Shown: piece by piece, positions 53,201-62,725 of the stretch
How positions within the stretch are numbered: position 1 is the stretch's first letter
Layout of the letters: each line of letters begins with the position of its first letter
Origin: Streptomyces sp. NRRL WC-3626
Lineage (GTDB): Bacteria; Actinomycetota; Actinomycetes; Streptomycetales; Streptomycetaceae
Direction of reading: 5' to 3'
Assembly: GCF_000718785.1 (NCBI RefSeq)
Contig: NZ_JOCA01000014.1
Span: forward strand, 139,189-203,188
DNA length: 64,000 nucleotides
Notes under the pieces: generated by a model
Told to the model about the DNA's origin: nothing
The model's input: only the letters and a program-made list of their open reading frames with translations
Database searches by the model: none
Translations under genes and position numbers: made by a program

Positions 53201-54076
53201 TCAGCTCACGGTGACGGCCGGCTCCCCCGGCGCGGCGCCGTCCTTCTCCATCTGCTCGGCGATCTTCATCGCCTCTTCGATCAGCGTCTCGACGATCTTC
53301 GACTCGGGCACGGTCTTGATGACCTCGCCCCTGACGAAGATCTGGCCCTTGCCGTTGCCGGAGGCGACACCGAGGTCGGCCTCGCGCGCCTCACCGGGCC
53401 CGTTGACGACACAGCCCATGACGGCCACCCGCAACGGCACCTCCATGCCGTCCAGGCCCGCGGTGACCTCGTCGGCGAGCCGGTACACGTCGACCTGGGC
53501 GCGGCCGCAGGACGGGCAGGACACGATCTCCAGCCTGCGCTGCCTGAGGTTCAGCGACTCCAGGATCTGGATGCCGACCTTGACCTCCTCGACCGGCGGC
53601 GCGGACAGCGACACCCGGATGGTGTCGCCGATGCCCTCACTGAGCAGCGCGCCGAACGCGACGGCCGACTTGACGGTGCCCTGGAACGCCGGCCCGGCCT
53701 CGGTCACACCGAGGTGCAGCGGGTAGTCGCACCGCTCGGCGAGCTGGCGATAGGCGTTGATCATGACGACCGGGTCGTTGTGCTTGACGGAGATCTTGAT
53801 GTCGCGGAAGTCGTGCTCCTCGAAGAGGGACGCCTCCCACAGGGCCGACTCGACGAGCGCCTCCGGGGTGGCCCTGCCGTACTTCTGGAGCAGGCGCCGG
53901 TCCAGCGAGCCGGCGTTCACGCCGATGCGGATCGGGGTGCCGTGGTCCCTGGCGGCCTGGGCGATCTCCTTCACCCGGTCGTCGAACTGCTTGATGTTGC
54001 CCGGGTTCACCCGGACCGCGGCGCAGCCGGCCTCGATCGCGGCGAAGACGTACTTGGGCTGGAAGTGGATGTCGGC
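53201..54076 (-). pseudogene. ispG: ispG (HMB-diphosphate synthase), N-terminally truncated by a deletion joining it to hpnH
   Basis: The 291 codons present match the last three-quarters of IspG (usual length about 385): [20 protein letters not shown] is recognisable right at the upstream limit, and the C-terminal Fe-S domain is complete with [11 protein letters not shown] and [10 protein letters not shown]. About 95 N-terminal residues and the start codon are missing, and upstream sequence in this frame is out-of-frame hpnH. A GTG at 54010 could start a 269-residue fragment, but this would lack the first part of the TIM barrel and is unlikely to be active. It is followed by dxs after 31 bases. 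A second, intact ispG elsewhere would be expected. Confidence 0.85.
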
Positions 54077-55034
54077 TGGCGAGGACGGCGGTGGGCTCGT
54101 AGCCGCAGTGCGCCATGCAGTTGTCGCAGCGCGGGTCCTTGCCGCGGCCGTACCGGTCCCAGTCGGTGTCCTCGATCAGTTCCCGGTACGTCGGCACATA
54201 GCCGTCGCTCATCAGATAGCAGGGGCGCTGCCAGCCGAAGAGGGAGTAGTTCGGGATCGCCCACGCGGTGCAGGGGAAGTCGACCTTGCCCTCGAGGAAG
54301 TCGAGGAACAGCGGGGAGTGGTTCAGCCGCCAGCGGCCCCGGTTGCCGCCCGCGAAGGCCTTCTTGAACAGCTCCCGGGTCTGCTCCACACCGAGGAAGT
54401 GCTCCTGGTCGGGGGCCTTCTCGTAGGCGTAGGCGGGCGAGATCATCATCTCGTCCACGCGCAGGTCGTCGTTGAGGAAGTTCAGCACCTCGACGATGGT
54501 CTGCGGGGTGTCGGTGTTGAAGAACGTGGAGTTGGTGGTGACGCGGAAGCCGCGCCGCTTGGCCTCCTTGATGGCCGCCACGGCCTCGTCGAACACGCCC
54601 TCCTTCGCCACGGACTCGTCGTGCCGCTCGCGCAGTCCGTCGATGTGCACGGCGAACGCGAAGTACCGCGAAGGAGTGAACCTGTCCATCTTCTTGCGCA
54701 GCAGCATCGCGTTGGTGCACAGGAAGACGTACTTGCGCCTGGCCACCAGCTGGCGCACGATCTCGTCGATCTGGGGGTGCATCAGGGGCTCCCCGCCGGC
54801 GATGGACACCATCGGCGCCCCGGACTCCAGTACGGCGCCCACGGCCTGCGCGACGGGCATCCGCTGCTTGAGCACCCCGGCCGGGTGCTGGATCTTCCCG
54901 CAGCCCTCGCACGCGAGGTTGCAGGCGAAGAGCGGTTCCAGCTCGACGATCAGCGGGAACTTCTCCCGCCCGCGGAGCTTCTGTTCGGCCAAGTATGTAG
55001 CGACCTTGATGGACTGACGCAGCGGCATGGCCAT
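54075..55034 (-). pseudogene. hpnH: hpnH (adenosyl hopane synthase, radical SAM), 3' end lost at the ispG junction
   Basis: HpnH makes adenosylhopane from diploptene and SAM. The ATG at 55034 follows AGGAGG by eight bases. Codons 1-320 match the family: the radical SAM cluster is CNLACEGC (about residue 43), with GGEPLMHPQID following and an SPASM-like Cys set in [17 protein letters not shown]. At codon 320 homology stops and the frame runs into ispG out of phase, adding about 145 unrelated residues before a stop at 53637. About 20 native C-terminal residues are missing. If the sequence is correct, the product is abnormal; the radical SAM core itself is intact. Confidence 0.85.
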
Positions 55035-55039
55035 CTGGC

Positions 55040-55681
55040 TCACCTCCTGGGGAGCAGCAAGGAACGGTGCCATTCATAGAAAGCCGGAAGTACGGAACGA
55101 AGGACACGGAAAGCCGATATTCCACCGCGCACCGTGCCGATGCGGACCAGTTCGTGTTCAGGAGCGTCCACGACCACCCGGACGGCCGCAACCGGGCGCT
55201 CGCCCGCACGCACGGCGCTCAGAAGCGTGGCGGCGGATTCCATGTCGACCGCGATCGCGCCGGTCGCGAGCAGATCGGCGCGTTCGTGACCGCGCACGAC
55301 ATGGTCGGAGCCGGTGAGCGGCCCGGTGTGGACGGTGCGCCCGGGCACGGCGCGCACCAGCTCCTTCTTCAGCAGTTCGGTTCCCACGCACGGAACACTG
55401 CCGCGCGGGTCCCGGGTCTCCTCGGCGACGACCAGGTCGCCGGGGTGCATGCCGGGGGCGAGTCCGGCGCAGAAGCCCGTGGCGAGGACGGCCGCCTCGC
55501 GCAGGGCCGGATCGGTGAGCATCCGGGTGACGGACCGCTCGGCCGCCGCCGGCCCCATGCCCGTACGCAGCACGGTGACGGGTCCGCCGGTGGTGACCCG
55601 CTCGCGCCTGCGCAGGGCGAACTGCTCGATGCCGAGCGCGCAGGCGATCAGCAGCGGGGCCGGGGCGGGCCGGGGGCTCAT
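55040..55681 (-). CDS. hpnG: Hopanoid-associated phosphorylase/nucleosidase HpnG
   Basis: Nucleoside phosphorylase-like protein of 213 residues that removes adenine from adenosylhopane to give ribosylhopane (family knowledge). The MTAN/PNP-type features are LIACALGIEQFALRR, VLRTGMGPAAAERSV, ATGFCAGLAPGMHPGDLVVAEE and the VDMESAATL segment, which contains the substrate-binding Met-Glu-Ser. The ATG shares one base with the shc stop (TGATG), and its own stop lies just before the hpnH ribosome site. Confidence 0.9.
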   Translation of the reverse strand: MSPRPAPAPLLIACALGIEQFALRRRERVTTGGPVTVLRTGMGPAAAERSVTRMLTDPALREAAVLATGFCAGLAPGMHPGDLVVAEETRDPRGSVPCVGTELLKKELVRAVPGRTVHTGPLTGSDHVVRGHERADLLATGAIAVDMESAATLLSAVRAGERPVAAVRVVVDAPEHELVRIGTVRGGISAFRVLRSVLPAFYEWHRSLLLPRR

Positions 55682-57726
55682 CAGCTTCCCTTCGCCTCGG
55701 CGAGCGACGGCTGCCCGGCGGCGGCCTTCGCCACGGGCGGCCGCTTGGCGAAGGGGTCGCCGTGCACGTACCGGCCGAGCGCGGTGAGCGGGAACACCTG
55801 CCGGTAGAGGTGGTAGTTGATGGAGAAGTCCCAGGGGAAGCCGGTGCCGGTGAAGTACGGCTCGTCCCAGGAGCCGTCCTCGCGCTGGGTGTCCGCGAGC
55901 CACCGGACCCCGTGTTCGACGGCCTCGGACTCCCTCTCCCCCGCCGCGAGCAGCGCCATCAGCGCCCAGGCGGTCTGCGAGGCGGTGGAGGCGCCGCGGC
56001 CGCTCCACTCGCGGACGTGGCGGTAGGAGCGCAGGTCCTCGCCCCAGCCGCCGTCGTCGTTCTGCACCTTCTCCAGCCAGGACACCGCGCGGCGGATCGC
56101 CGGGTGGGAGGCGGGGAACCCGGCCGCGGTCAGCGCGGGGACCACGGAGCCGGTGCCGTAGAGGTAGTTGACGCCCCAGCGGCCGAACCAGGAGCCGTCG
56201 AGCTCCTGTTCGGCGAGCAGCCACTGGATGCCGCGCCGGGTGCGCGGGTCGTGGGTGAGGCCCTCGAAGGCGAGCATCTCCACGACGTGCGCGGTGACAT
56301 CGGCCGACGGGGGGTCGATGACCTCGCCGAAGTCGCAGAAGGGCAGCCGGTTGGGGAACGGGCTGGTGTTGTCGACGTCGAAGGCGCCCCAGGCGCCGTT
56401 CTTCGACTGCATGCCGAGGTTCCAGCGGACCCCGCGCCCGATCGCGTTGTCCATCCGCTCGGGGTCGTGGTGCTTGACCCGGCGCAGCGCGAGGACCACC
56501 TCGGCGGTGTCGTCGATGTCGGGGTAGTTGTCGTTGTGGAACTCGAACGCCCAGCCGCCCGGCGGGAGATGGGGGCGGCGTACGGACCAGTCGCCGGGCC
56601 GTACGATCTGCTCGCCGAGCATCCAGTCGGCGGCCTTGACGAGTTGGGGGTGGTCGGCGGGCAGGCCGGCGTCCGCGAGCGCGATGGTGGCGAGGCAGGT
56701 GTCCCAGACCGGGGACTGGCAGGCCTCGATCATCCGGGCGCCGTCCTCGCGCCATACGGCGAACCGGTCCAGCGATTCCAGGCCGGCGCGCATCACCGGG
56801 TGGTTGAGGTCGTAGCCGAGCAGGTGGAGCGCGATGACCGAGTAGACGGCGGGGGGCTGGATGCCGCCCCAGCAGCCGTCGTTCTCCTGGCGTTCGACGA
56901 TCCAGCGGGCGGCGGTGTTCATGGCCGCCCCGCGCAGCCGGCGCGGTACCGCCCTGCGCAGGGTGTGCAGGGCTTTGTCGAGGCGCTGGAAGGCGCCGTC
57001 CCAGGTGTTGGCCGGGGCGAACGGCCGGACGGGGTTCGGGTGTTGTGGGTCGGCGTGCAGTTCGTCCAGCGGGAACGGGGCGGGGCGCACCGGCCGTTTG
57101 GCGGAGACGATCGTCAGCGGCACGATGGTCTGCCGGGCCCAGCAGCCGAAGTCGTAGATGTTGAGCGGCAGCCAGGACGGGAACCAGATGAGTTCGGGCG
57201 GGAGTTCGGGCAGGTCCTCCCACTTCCACCAGCCGAACAGGGCGAGCCAGATCCGGGTGAAGACGCGAGCGGCGGCGACTCCGCCCCGTTCCCTGATCCA
57301 GGCGGAGGCCCTCGCCATGTGGGGGGCGTCGGGCGGGTCGCCGGCCAGTCGCAGGGCGACGTACGCCTCGATGGTGGCGGAGAGGTCGCCGGGTCCGCCG
57401 AAGAAGGTGGCCCAGGTGCCGTCCTCGCGCTGCTCGCCGCGGATGAACAGGGCGGCGGCACGGGTGGTGTCCTCGTCGGCGATGCCGAGGAACTGGCGCA
57501 GCAGCAGGTCCTCGGCGTCCATCGTGACGTTGGTCTCGAGGTCGCCCTTCCACCAGCCCTGGTCGTCCTGCCTCGACAGCAGGAAGTCGGTGGCGCGCCG
57601 CATGGCGCGGGCGGCGACGTCGGACGGTGCCCCGGTCGCCTCGGGGATTTCGGTGTCGGTGTCGCTGGCCGCGGTCACGCGGAACGGCAGGGCCGCCCCG
57701 GTGCTTCCGTCGGTCGTCGCTGTCAT
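55681..57726 (-). CDS. shc: Squalene-hopene cyclase
   Basis: Monotopic membrane cyclase of 681 residues converting squalene to hopene and hopanol. The protonating DxDD motif is DIDD at about 403-406. Multiple QW repeats are visible (for example QDDQGWWKG, QREDGTWATFFGG, QNDDGGWGED, QREDGSWDEPYFTG), as are FNRLPFCDFGEVIDPPSADVT and the substrate-channel FGRWGVNYLYGT. The N-terminal 35 residues are a divergent extension. The ATG at 57726 follows GAAGGGGAAGCC. It lies 117 bases after the prenyl synthase gene and overlaps hpnG by one base. Confidence 0.97.
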   Translation of the reverse strand: MTATTDGSTGAALPFRVTAASDTDTEIPEATGAPSDVAARAMRRATDFLLSRQDDQGWWKGDLETNVTMDAEDLLLRQFLGIADEDTTRAAALFIRGEQREDGTWATFFGGPGDLSATIEAYVALRLAGDPPDAPHMARASAWIRERGGVAAARVFTRIWLALFGWWKWEDLPELPPELIWFPSWLPLNIYDFGCWARQTIVPLTIVSAKRPVRPAPFPLDELHADPQHPNPVRPFAPANTWDGAFQRLDKALHTLRRAVPRRLRGAAMNTAARWIVERQENDGCWGGIQPPAVYSVIALHLLGYDLNHPVMRAGLESLDRFAVWREDGARMIEACQSPVWDTCLATIALADAGLPADHPQLVKAADWMLGEQIVRPGDWSVRRPHLPPGGWAFEFHNDNYPDIDDTAEVVLALRRVKHHDPERMDNAIGRGVRWNLGMQSKNGAWGAFDVDNTSPFPNRLPFCDFGEVIDPPSADVTAHVVEMLAFEGLTHDPRTRRGIQWLLAEQELDGSWFGRWGVNYLYGTGSVVPALTAAGFPASHPAIRRAVSWLEKVQNDDGGWGEDLRSYRHVREWSGRGASTASQTAWALMALLAAGERESEAVEHGVRWLADTQREDGSWDEPYFTGTGFPWDFSINYHLYRQVFPLTALGRYVHGDPFAKRPPVAKAAAGQPSLAEAKGS

Positions 57727-57843
57727 GGCTTCCCCTTCGTGCAGTCCTGCGAGTGGTGTCTGCTGTGGGTCCGCCGTCGGCCGGTGCCGTTCTCCTCGCC
57801 GCACCGGCCGGCGACTACGCGAGGGCTATTCGACCGATAGTGA

Positions 57844-58980
57844 TCATCTCTTTCGTACGACGACGAAGTCCGCAAGCGCCGTGAACTGTTCCCGCACCCG
57901 GTCGGGCATGTCCACGGCGTCGAGGGCCTCGATGGCGATGGTGTGCTGGCGGCGTGCCTCCCCGGCGGTCCAGTCGCGGCCGCCGGCCTCCTCGATCAGG
58001 GCGGCACGGGCCGCGAACTCCTCCTCGGAGAAGTTCGCGAAGTCGCTGCTCTTGGCGTCCGCGGCGAGGATCTCGCCGAGCCGCTCGGAGGCGGGGCCGC
58101 CCGCCGCGAGCGCGGCCACCACGGGGAGCGACTTCTTGCGCTGGCGCAGGTCGCTCCAGGTCTGCTTGCCGGTGGCCTCCGGGTCGCCCCAGATGCCGAG
58201 GAGGTCGTCGACGGCCTGGAAGGCGAGGCCGAGGTGGTAGCCGTACCGCTCCAGGCTGTCGGCGGTGCGGTCGTCCGCGCCGCCGAGCACCGCTCCGATG
58301 GAGCTGGCGCAGGCGAGGAGGGCGCCGGTCTTGTTGCCCTCCATCTCCAGGCACTCCTCGACGCTGACGCGGTCGCGGTGCTCGTAGGAGATGTCCTGGG
58401 CCTGGCCGTCGATGAGGGAGCGGCTGGCGGTGGTCAGCCGGCGGGTGGCGCGGCCCGCCTCGACGGTGCCGAGTTCCAGCAGCACCTCGTTGGCCAGGGC
58501 GAACAGGGCGTCGCCGACCAGGATGGCCTGGGCGGGGCCGTGCACCTTCCAGACGGTGTCGCGGTGCCGGCGCTGTTCGTCGCCGTCCATCAGGTCGTCG
58601 TGCAGGAGGGAGAAGTTGTGGACCAGTTCGACGGCTACCGCGCCGGGTACGCCGGTCTCGGGGGCGGCCCCGGTGACCTCGGCGGACAGCACGGCCAGGG
58701 CGGGGCGTACGGCCTTGCCCCCGTCGCCGTCCGCGGGCCGGCCGTGGGCGTCGATCCAGCCGAAGTGGTACGCGGCGACGGTGTCCATGGGAGGTGCCAG
58801 GCGGTCGACGGCCGCCCGCAGTACCGGCGTGGCCAGGGTCCGGCCGCGCTCCAGGAGCGCGGACACGTCCACCGCGGTCCTTCGAGCGGCCTGCGAGGCC
58901 GGGGGCACAGTGGGCACAGTCTCTCCTCTTGTCGCGGTACCGGGAGTGCGGGATCCCGCCGCGCCGGTCTCGTGCAGCAT
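57844..58980 (-). CDS. Polyprenyl (farnesyl-type) diphosphate synthase
   Basis: Trans-isoprenyl diphosphate synthase of 378 residues, with the first Asp-rich motif in LLHDDLMDGDEQRRHRDT (the DD-x-M-D form) and the second in FQAVDDLLGIWGD. The residues before the first motif (NFSLLHDD) and the motif spacing agree with short-chain C15-C20 synthases. In the hopanoid operon it should supply farnesyl diphosphate for squalene. The N-terminal 45 residues are a Pro/Thr-rich leader, so a later start is possible. It shares one base with the hpnE stop (TGATG). Confidence 0.93.
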   Translation of the reverse strand: MLHETGAAGSRTPGTATRGETVPTVPPASQAARRTAVDVSALLERGRTLATPVLRAAVDRLAPPMDTVAAYHFGWIDAHGRPADGDGGKAVRPALAVLSAEVTGAAPETGVPGAVAVELVHNFSLLHDDLMDGDEQRRHRDTVWKVHGPAQAILVGDALFALANEVLLELGTVEAGRATRRLTTASRSLIDGQAQDISYEHRDRVSVEECLEMEGNKTGALLACASSIGAVLGGADDRTADSLERYGYHLGLAFQAVDDLLGIWGDPEATGKQTWSDLRQRKKSLPVVAALAAGGPASERLGEILAADAKSSDFANFSEEEFAARAALIEEAGGRDWTAGEARRQHTIAIEALDAVDMPDRVREQFTALADFVVVRKR

Positions 58981-60407
58981 CAGGCCGCCTCCTCCAGTGC
59001 GAAGAGCCGGCGGGGGCGAGGGCGGCCCAGGGCGTTCAGCGCGGCGTCCGCCGCGCCGACGCCGCTGCGGACCGCGCTCTCCATGGTCGCGGGCCACCCG
59101 GTGGCGGTCCACGCTCCGGCCAGGTACAGGCCGGGTGCCTTGGTGCGGGCGCCGGGCCTGAGGCGTCCGACGCCGGGGGCGGGAGCGAACGTGGCGGTGC
59201 GCTCCCGGGTGACGAAGAAGTCCTCGACCCGGGCCTCGCGGGTGTGCGGCAGCAGCCGCTCCAGTTCGGGCAGATACCGCTCGCGCAGGACGGCGACCGG
59301 CTCGTCGATGTCGTCGTGGGCGACCGACTGGGACAGCGCCAGATACTGGCCGCGCTTCAGCCCGGAGGCGTCGGTGCGGTCGAAGACCCACTGCACGGGG
59401 GTGCCGAGGGCGGCGAAGAAGGGAGCGTCGAGCACCTTGCGGTCGTAGACGACGTGCATGTTGAGGATGGGCGCGGTGCCGATGGCGAGCAGCCGCCCGG
59501 GGTCGTCGAGCGCGCCTTGGGGCAGCAGGTCGTACGCCTCGCGCTGCGGTACGGCGAGGACGACCGTGTCGGCCGCGATCGTCTCGCCGGGAACCCCGAC
59601 GCTCCATCCCCCGTTCCCGTCCGCACCGACGGAGGTGACCCGGGTACGGACCTCGGTGCGCACGCCGGCGGCGTCGAGCGCCTCGCGGGCGAGCCGGTCG
59701 TGCAGTTCGCCCAGCGGCACCCTGGCCCACCCGATGTCGGCCGCCGCGGGGTCGGAGAGCAGACCGGTCTTGAAGACCATCGCGGCGAGCGCCAGGGACG
59801 AGTCGCCCGCGACCGCGTTGAGGGTGGCGACCCCGACCAGGTCCCAGAGGGCCTCAATGGCGCGTGCCGACTGGCCGTGCGCGGACAGCCAGCTGCCGAA
59901 GTCCTGGGCGTCCAGGGCCGGATCGGTGAGGTCGAGCCCCTTCAGCGCGAGCGCGGCCCGGCCCACCCTGGCCCGGTCGGCGAGCGACAGGTGCGGATAG
60001 GTGGCGAGGCCGCGCCCCAGGTGCAGGGGTACGGGCAGCGCGTCGCGCCGCAGTCTGCCGAGCCGCCGCCCCTCGGGGCGGCCGACGTCGACGACGGGCA
60101 CGTCGAGACGGTCCTGCAGGGGCGCCAGTGCCGCCCCGCCGATCCGGTCGAGGAACCAGCGGTAGGCGGTGCAGCAGCGCAGATACACGTGCTGGCCGTT
60201 GTCGACGGTCAGTTCGCCCCGCCGGAAGGAGAAGGCGAGTCCGCCCAGACGCGGCCGGCCCTCGAGCAGGGTGACGCGGACTCCGGCGTCGGCCAGGGCG
60301 AGCGCGGCGGTGACACCGGCCAGCCCGCCGCCGACGACCACGGCGTGCCGTCCCGCCGGGACGGGGGCGTCCGCGCGCGGCTCTCCGGAGCGTGTGCCGT
60401 GACTCAT
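58980..60407 (-). CDS. hpnE: Squalene-associated FAD-dependent desaturase HpnE
   Basis: Amine-oxidase-like flavoprotein of 475 residues that reduces hydroxysqualene to squalene as the third step of the HpnCDE route. The dinucleotide motif is AVVVGGGLAGVTAALALADAG and the C-terminal FAD motif is GLYLAGAWTATGWPATMESAVRSG. The ATG at 60407 (MSHGTRSG) follows GGGGGAGGGCGC. A GTG at 60515 would extend the protein into the hpnD stop region but has no spaced ribosome site. It is flanked by hpnD upstream and the prenyl synthase gene downstream. Confidence 0.93.
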   Translation of the reverse strand: MSHGTRSGEPRADAPVPAGRHAVVVGGGLAGVTAALALADAGVRVTLLEGRPRLGGLAFSFRRGELTVDNGQHVYLRCCTAYRWFLDRIGGAALAPLQDRLDVPVVDVGRPEGRRLGRLRRDALPVPLHLGRGLATYPHLSLADRARVGRAALALKGLDLTDPALDAQDFGSWLSAHGQSARAIEALWDLVGVATLNAVAGDSSLALAAMVFKTGLLSDPAAADIGWARVPLGELHDRLAREALDAAGVRTEVRTRVTSVGADGNGGWSVGVPGETIAADTVVLAVPQREAYDLLPQGALDDPGRLLAIGTAPILNMHVVYDRKVLDAPFFAALGTPVQWVFDRTDASGLKRGQYLALSQSVAHDDIDEPVAVLRERYLPELERLLPHTREARVEDFFVTRERTATFAPAPGVGRLRPGARTKAPGLYLAGAWTATGWPATMESAVRSGVGAADAALNALGRPRPRRLFALEEAA

Positions 60408-60507
60408 GCGCCCTCCCCCGACGGTGCGGAACCGGCCGTCTTCGTGGGGGACGCGGCGCCGTGGCGGAGGGTTGCCCGCCGTTTGCCGCCGGGGTACGGG
60501 ACGTCCA

Positions 60508-61458
60508 TCAGGCACGCCTCCTGACGGTCCGCCGGGTCACATGCCGGGTGTCCAGGCCGGACAGGCCGCGCACCGCGACATACGCCTTCTCGCGCCCGGG
60601 CAGGGAGACCCGGCCGCGCAGCACCGCCTCGGGGTCGCGCTCGATACGGTCCAGGAGGCGGCGGTAGATGCCGGCCATGGCGGCGACGCAGGCGCCGCTG
60701 CGCCGGTCGAGCAGCGGGAGCAGCCGGTAGCCCTCGGCGAAGAGGGCGCGGGCCCTGCGCACCTCGAAGTGCACCAGGCCCGCGAAGTCGGACCCCTGCG
60801 GTGGCGTCGGCCCGGCGAACCCGGCCGAGCAGCCGAACTTGGCGAGGTCGTCCGCGGGCAGATAGGTGCGCCCGCCCTCGGCGTCCTCACGGACGTCCCT
60901 CAGGATGTTGGTGAGCTGGAGGGCGAGGCCGAGCGTGTCCGCGTACTCGGACGCGCGCTCGGCGCCGCGCGCGCCCGGTTCGGCGCCGAACACGCCGAGC
61001 GAGAGCCGGCCGATGGCGCCCGCGACGCAGCGGCAGTAGACCTTGAGGTCGTCCCAGGTCTCGTAGGTCTCGCCGCGTACGTCCATCTGGACGCCGTCGA
61101 TGAGTTCGTCCAGGCCGCCGAGCGGGATCGGGAAGTGCGCGGCGGCGTGGGCGAGGGCGACCGCGACCGGGTCGGTGTCGTCCTCGTCGACCGCGCCGTC
61201 ACGGATCCGGGTGAGCAGCGCCCTGGTGTCCTCCAGCCGGGTGACCTTGACGTCGTTCGCCAGCGGACCGTCGCCGATGTCGTCGACGCGCCGGGAGAAC
61301 GCGTACAGCGCCGACATGGCGCGCCGCTTGGGCGTGGGCAGCAGCCGGATGCCGTAGGCGAAGTTGCGTGCCTGCTGTCCGGTGACGGCCTCGCAGTAGC
61401 TGTAGGCGGCGAGTACCGGTGCGGGCGTGGGTGGTTGCGACTCCACGGTCCGGATCAC
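60508..61458 (-). CDS. hpnD: Presqualene diphosphate synthase HpnD
   Basis: Squalene/phytoene synthase family enzyme of 316 residues. Asp-rich motifs are present in both halves: ALYAFSRRVDDIGD (about 51-64) and LTNILRDVREDAEGGRTYLPADD (about 182-204). It condenses two farnesyl diphosphates to presqualene diphosphate (HpnD assignment from order and the strong second motif). The GTG at 61458 overlaps the hpnC stop by four bases (GTGA), so HpnC and HpnD are co-translated. Confidence 0.94.
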   Translation of the reverse strand: MIRTVESQPPTPAPVLAAYSYCEAVTGQQARNFAYGIRLLPTPKRRAMSALYAFSRRVDDIGDGPLANDVKVTRLEDTRALLTRIRDGAVDEDDTDPVAVALAHAAAHFPIPLGGLDELIDGVQMDVRGETYETWDDLKVYCRCVAGAIGRLSLGVFGAEPGARGAERASEYADTLGLALQLTNILRDVREDAEGGRTYLPADDLAKFGCSAGFAGPTPPQGSDFAGLVHFEVRRARALFAEGYRLLPLLDRRSGACVAAMAGIYRRLLDRIERDPEAVLRGRVSLPGREKAYVAVRGLSGLDTRHVTRRTVRRRA

Positions 61459-62366
61459 CCCTCTTCTCGCAGGGTCACGCCCGCCTCGCGCAGCAGCTGG
61501 ACCTTGCCGGGCTTGGGCGGGCCGGGAAGTACGTCGTAGTCGGCGGCGGCGATCGCGTGGAGGGCAGCCCTGCCTCCCGCCACGAACCCGGCGAGCAGCA
61601 GCCTGAGCCTGCCGTGAACGCTACCCACGAGGGGGGCGCCCGCATTCAGCAGCTCACCGGCGCGTTCCGCCTGGAACGCGACCAGGGCGCGCACCGACGC
61701 GCCCGCGCTGGGCGCGGCGAGGTCCGTCTCCCGCACGTGGAAACGTTTCATGTCCGTGGCCGGCAGGTAGACGCGGTCGCGGCCGAGGTCCTCGGCGACG
61801 TCCTGAAGGTGTTCGACGATCTGGAGTGCGGTGCAGATGTCGTCGGAGCGCCGCACCCGCTCGGGGGTCGAGGTGCCGGTGACGGCGAGGACCAGCCGGC
61901 CGACCGGGTTGGCGGACAGTTCGCAGTAGGCGAGCAGGTCGTCGTAGGTCTCGTACCGCTTGACGAGCTGGTCCTGGCGGTTGGCGGCGATCAGGCCGAG
62001 AAAGGGATCGGGGGCCAGACCGTGGCGGCGGACGGTCGGCAGGAGCCGGCGCAGCAGCGGGTGGCGCGGGTCGGGTCCCGCCGGGTCGAACACCCGGTGA
62101 AGGTCCGCCTCGAAGGCGTCCAGCAGCACCAGCCGGTCGCCGGCCTCGTCGTCGGCGACTCCGAGGAGTCGGGCGTCCGCGCCGCCGGGGGCCAGATCAC
62201 CGTCGCCGATGTCATCGACCAGACGGGCGAAGCCGTACACCGCCATGAGGTCGGCCCGCCACGGCCGGGGCAGGAAGAAGGGAGCCACCGGGAAGTTCTC
62301 GGCGGCGGCCTTGTCGAGGGTGGCGCGCTCGGTGTCGGCGGCGCGCGCCGCGGCCACGGGCGTCAT
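61455..62366 (-). CDS. hpnC: Hydroxysqualene synthase HpnC
   Basis: Squalene synthase-like protein of about 303 residues that converts presqualene diphosphate to hydroxysqualene. Motifs are AVYGFARLVDDIGDGD (first Asp-rich) and LQIVEHLQDVAEDLGRDRVYLP (second). The opening ENFPVAPFFLPRPWRADLMAVYGFAR is characteristic of HpnC. The ATG at 62366 was chosen; a GTG at 62396 is possible, and neither has an obvious ribosome site. It is the first gene of the hopanoid operon. Confidence 0.92.
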   Translation of the reverse strand: MTPVAAARAADTERATLDKAAAENFPVAPFFLPRPWRADLMAVYGFARLVDDIGDGDLAPGGADARLLGVADDEAGDRLVLLDAFEADLHRVFDPAGPDPRHPLLRRLLPTVRRHGLAPDPFLGLIAANRQDQLVKRYETYDDLLAYCELSANPVGRLVLAVTGTSTPERVRRSDDICTALQIVEHLQDVAEDLGRDRVYLPATDMKRFHVRETDLAAPSAGASVRALVAFQAERAGELLNAGAPLVGSVHGRLRLLLAGFVAGGRAALHAIAAADYDVLPGPPKPGKVQLLREAGVTLREEG

Positions 62367-62682
62367 CGCGGACTGCCATGGGCGGGGACGGCACACGCTG
62401 CGTTCACCTGGGGAGTTTCCGTAGCCATTGCCGTCACATCTCCCGTTCTACACTGCTGACCCAATGCACACTATTTCGGACACGCCGCCCAGGCTTTCGC
62501 CGGGCGGCATCGTTGGATGGTGTCGGGCATTATGGCCCTGATTGCTGCCTTTCGGGACCGCTCCAGCTTACGTTGTACAACGCGGCGGGCTCCGGCGGGG
62601 GTCTCCGCGCAACACGACAACACACCGTTCGGCGTCAAGATTCCACAGGGCGGCCGGAGTTGACGCTTCCTTTGCAGACGCC
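62367..62682. other. Upstream region of the hopanoid operon
   Basis: This 316-base non-coding region must hold the operon promoter on the minus strand. A perfect 12-bp palindrome CGTTGTACAACG sits at 62571-62582. I could not fix a -35/-10 pair with confidence. No open frame here looks coding. Confidence 0.5.
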
Positions 62683-62712
62683 GGGCCCCGCCGGAGGGTT
62701 CCGGCGGGGCCC
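62683..62712 (-). terminator. Terminator after the ABC ATPase gene
   Basis: Perfect 13-bp stem: GGGCCCCGCCGGA (62683-62695) pairs with TCCGGCGGGGCCC (62700-62712) with a GGGT loop, 14 bases after the gene stop. Confidence 0.87.
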
Positions 62713-62725
62713 TGGACTCACCGGG

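Noticed and set aside
60408..60515. Upstream GTG start for hpnE
   Set aside because: It sits one base from the AGGAGG-like site and adds a low-complexity Arg/Pro leader; the ATG at 60407 has a well spaced GGGGGAGGG.
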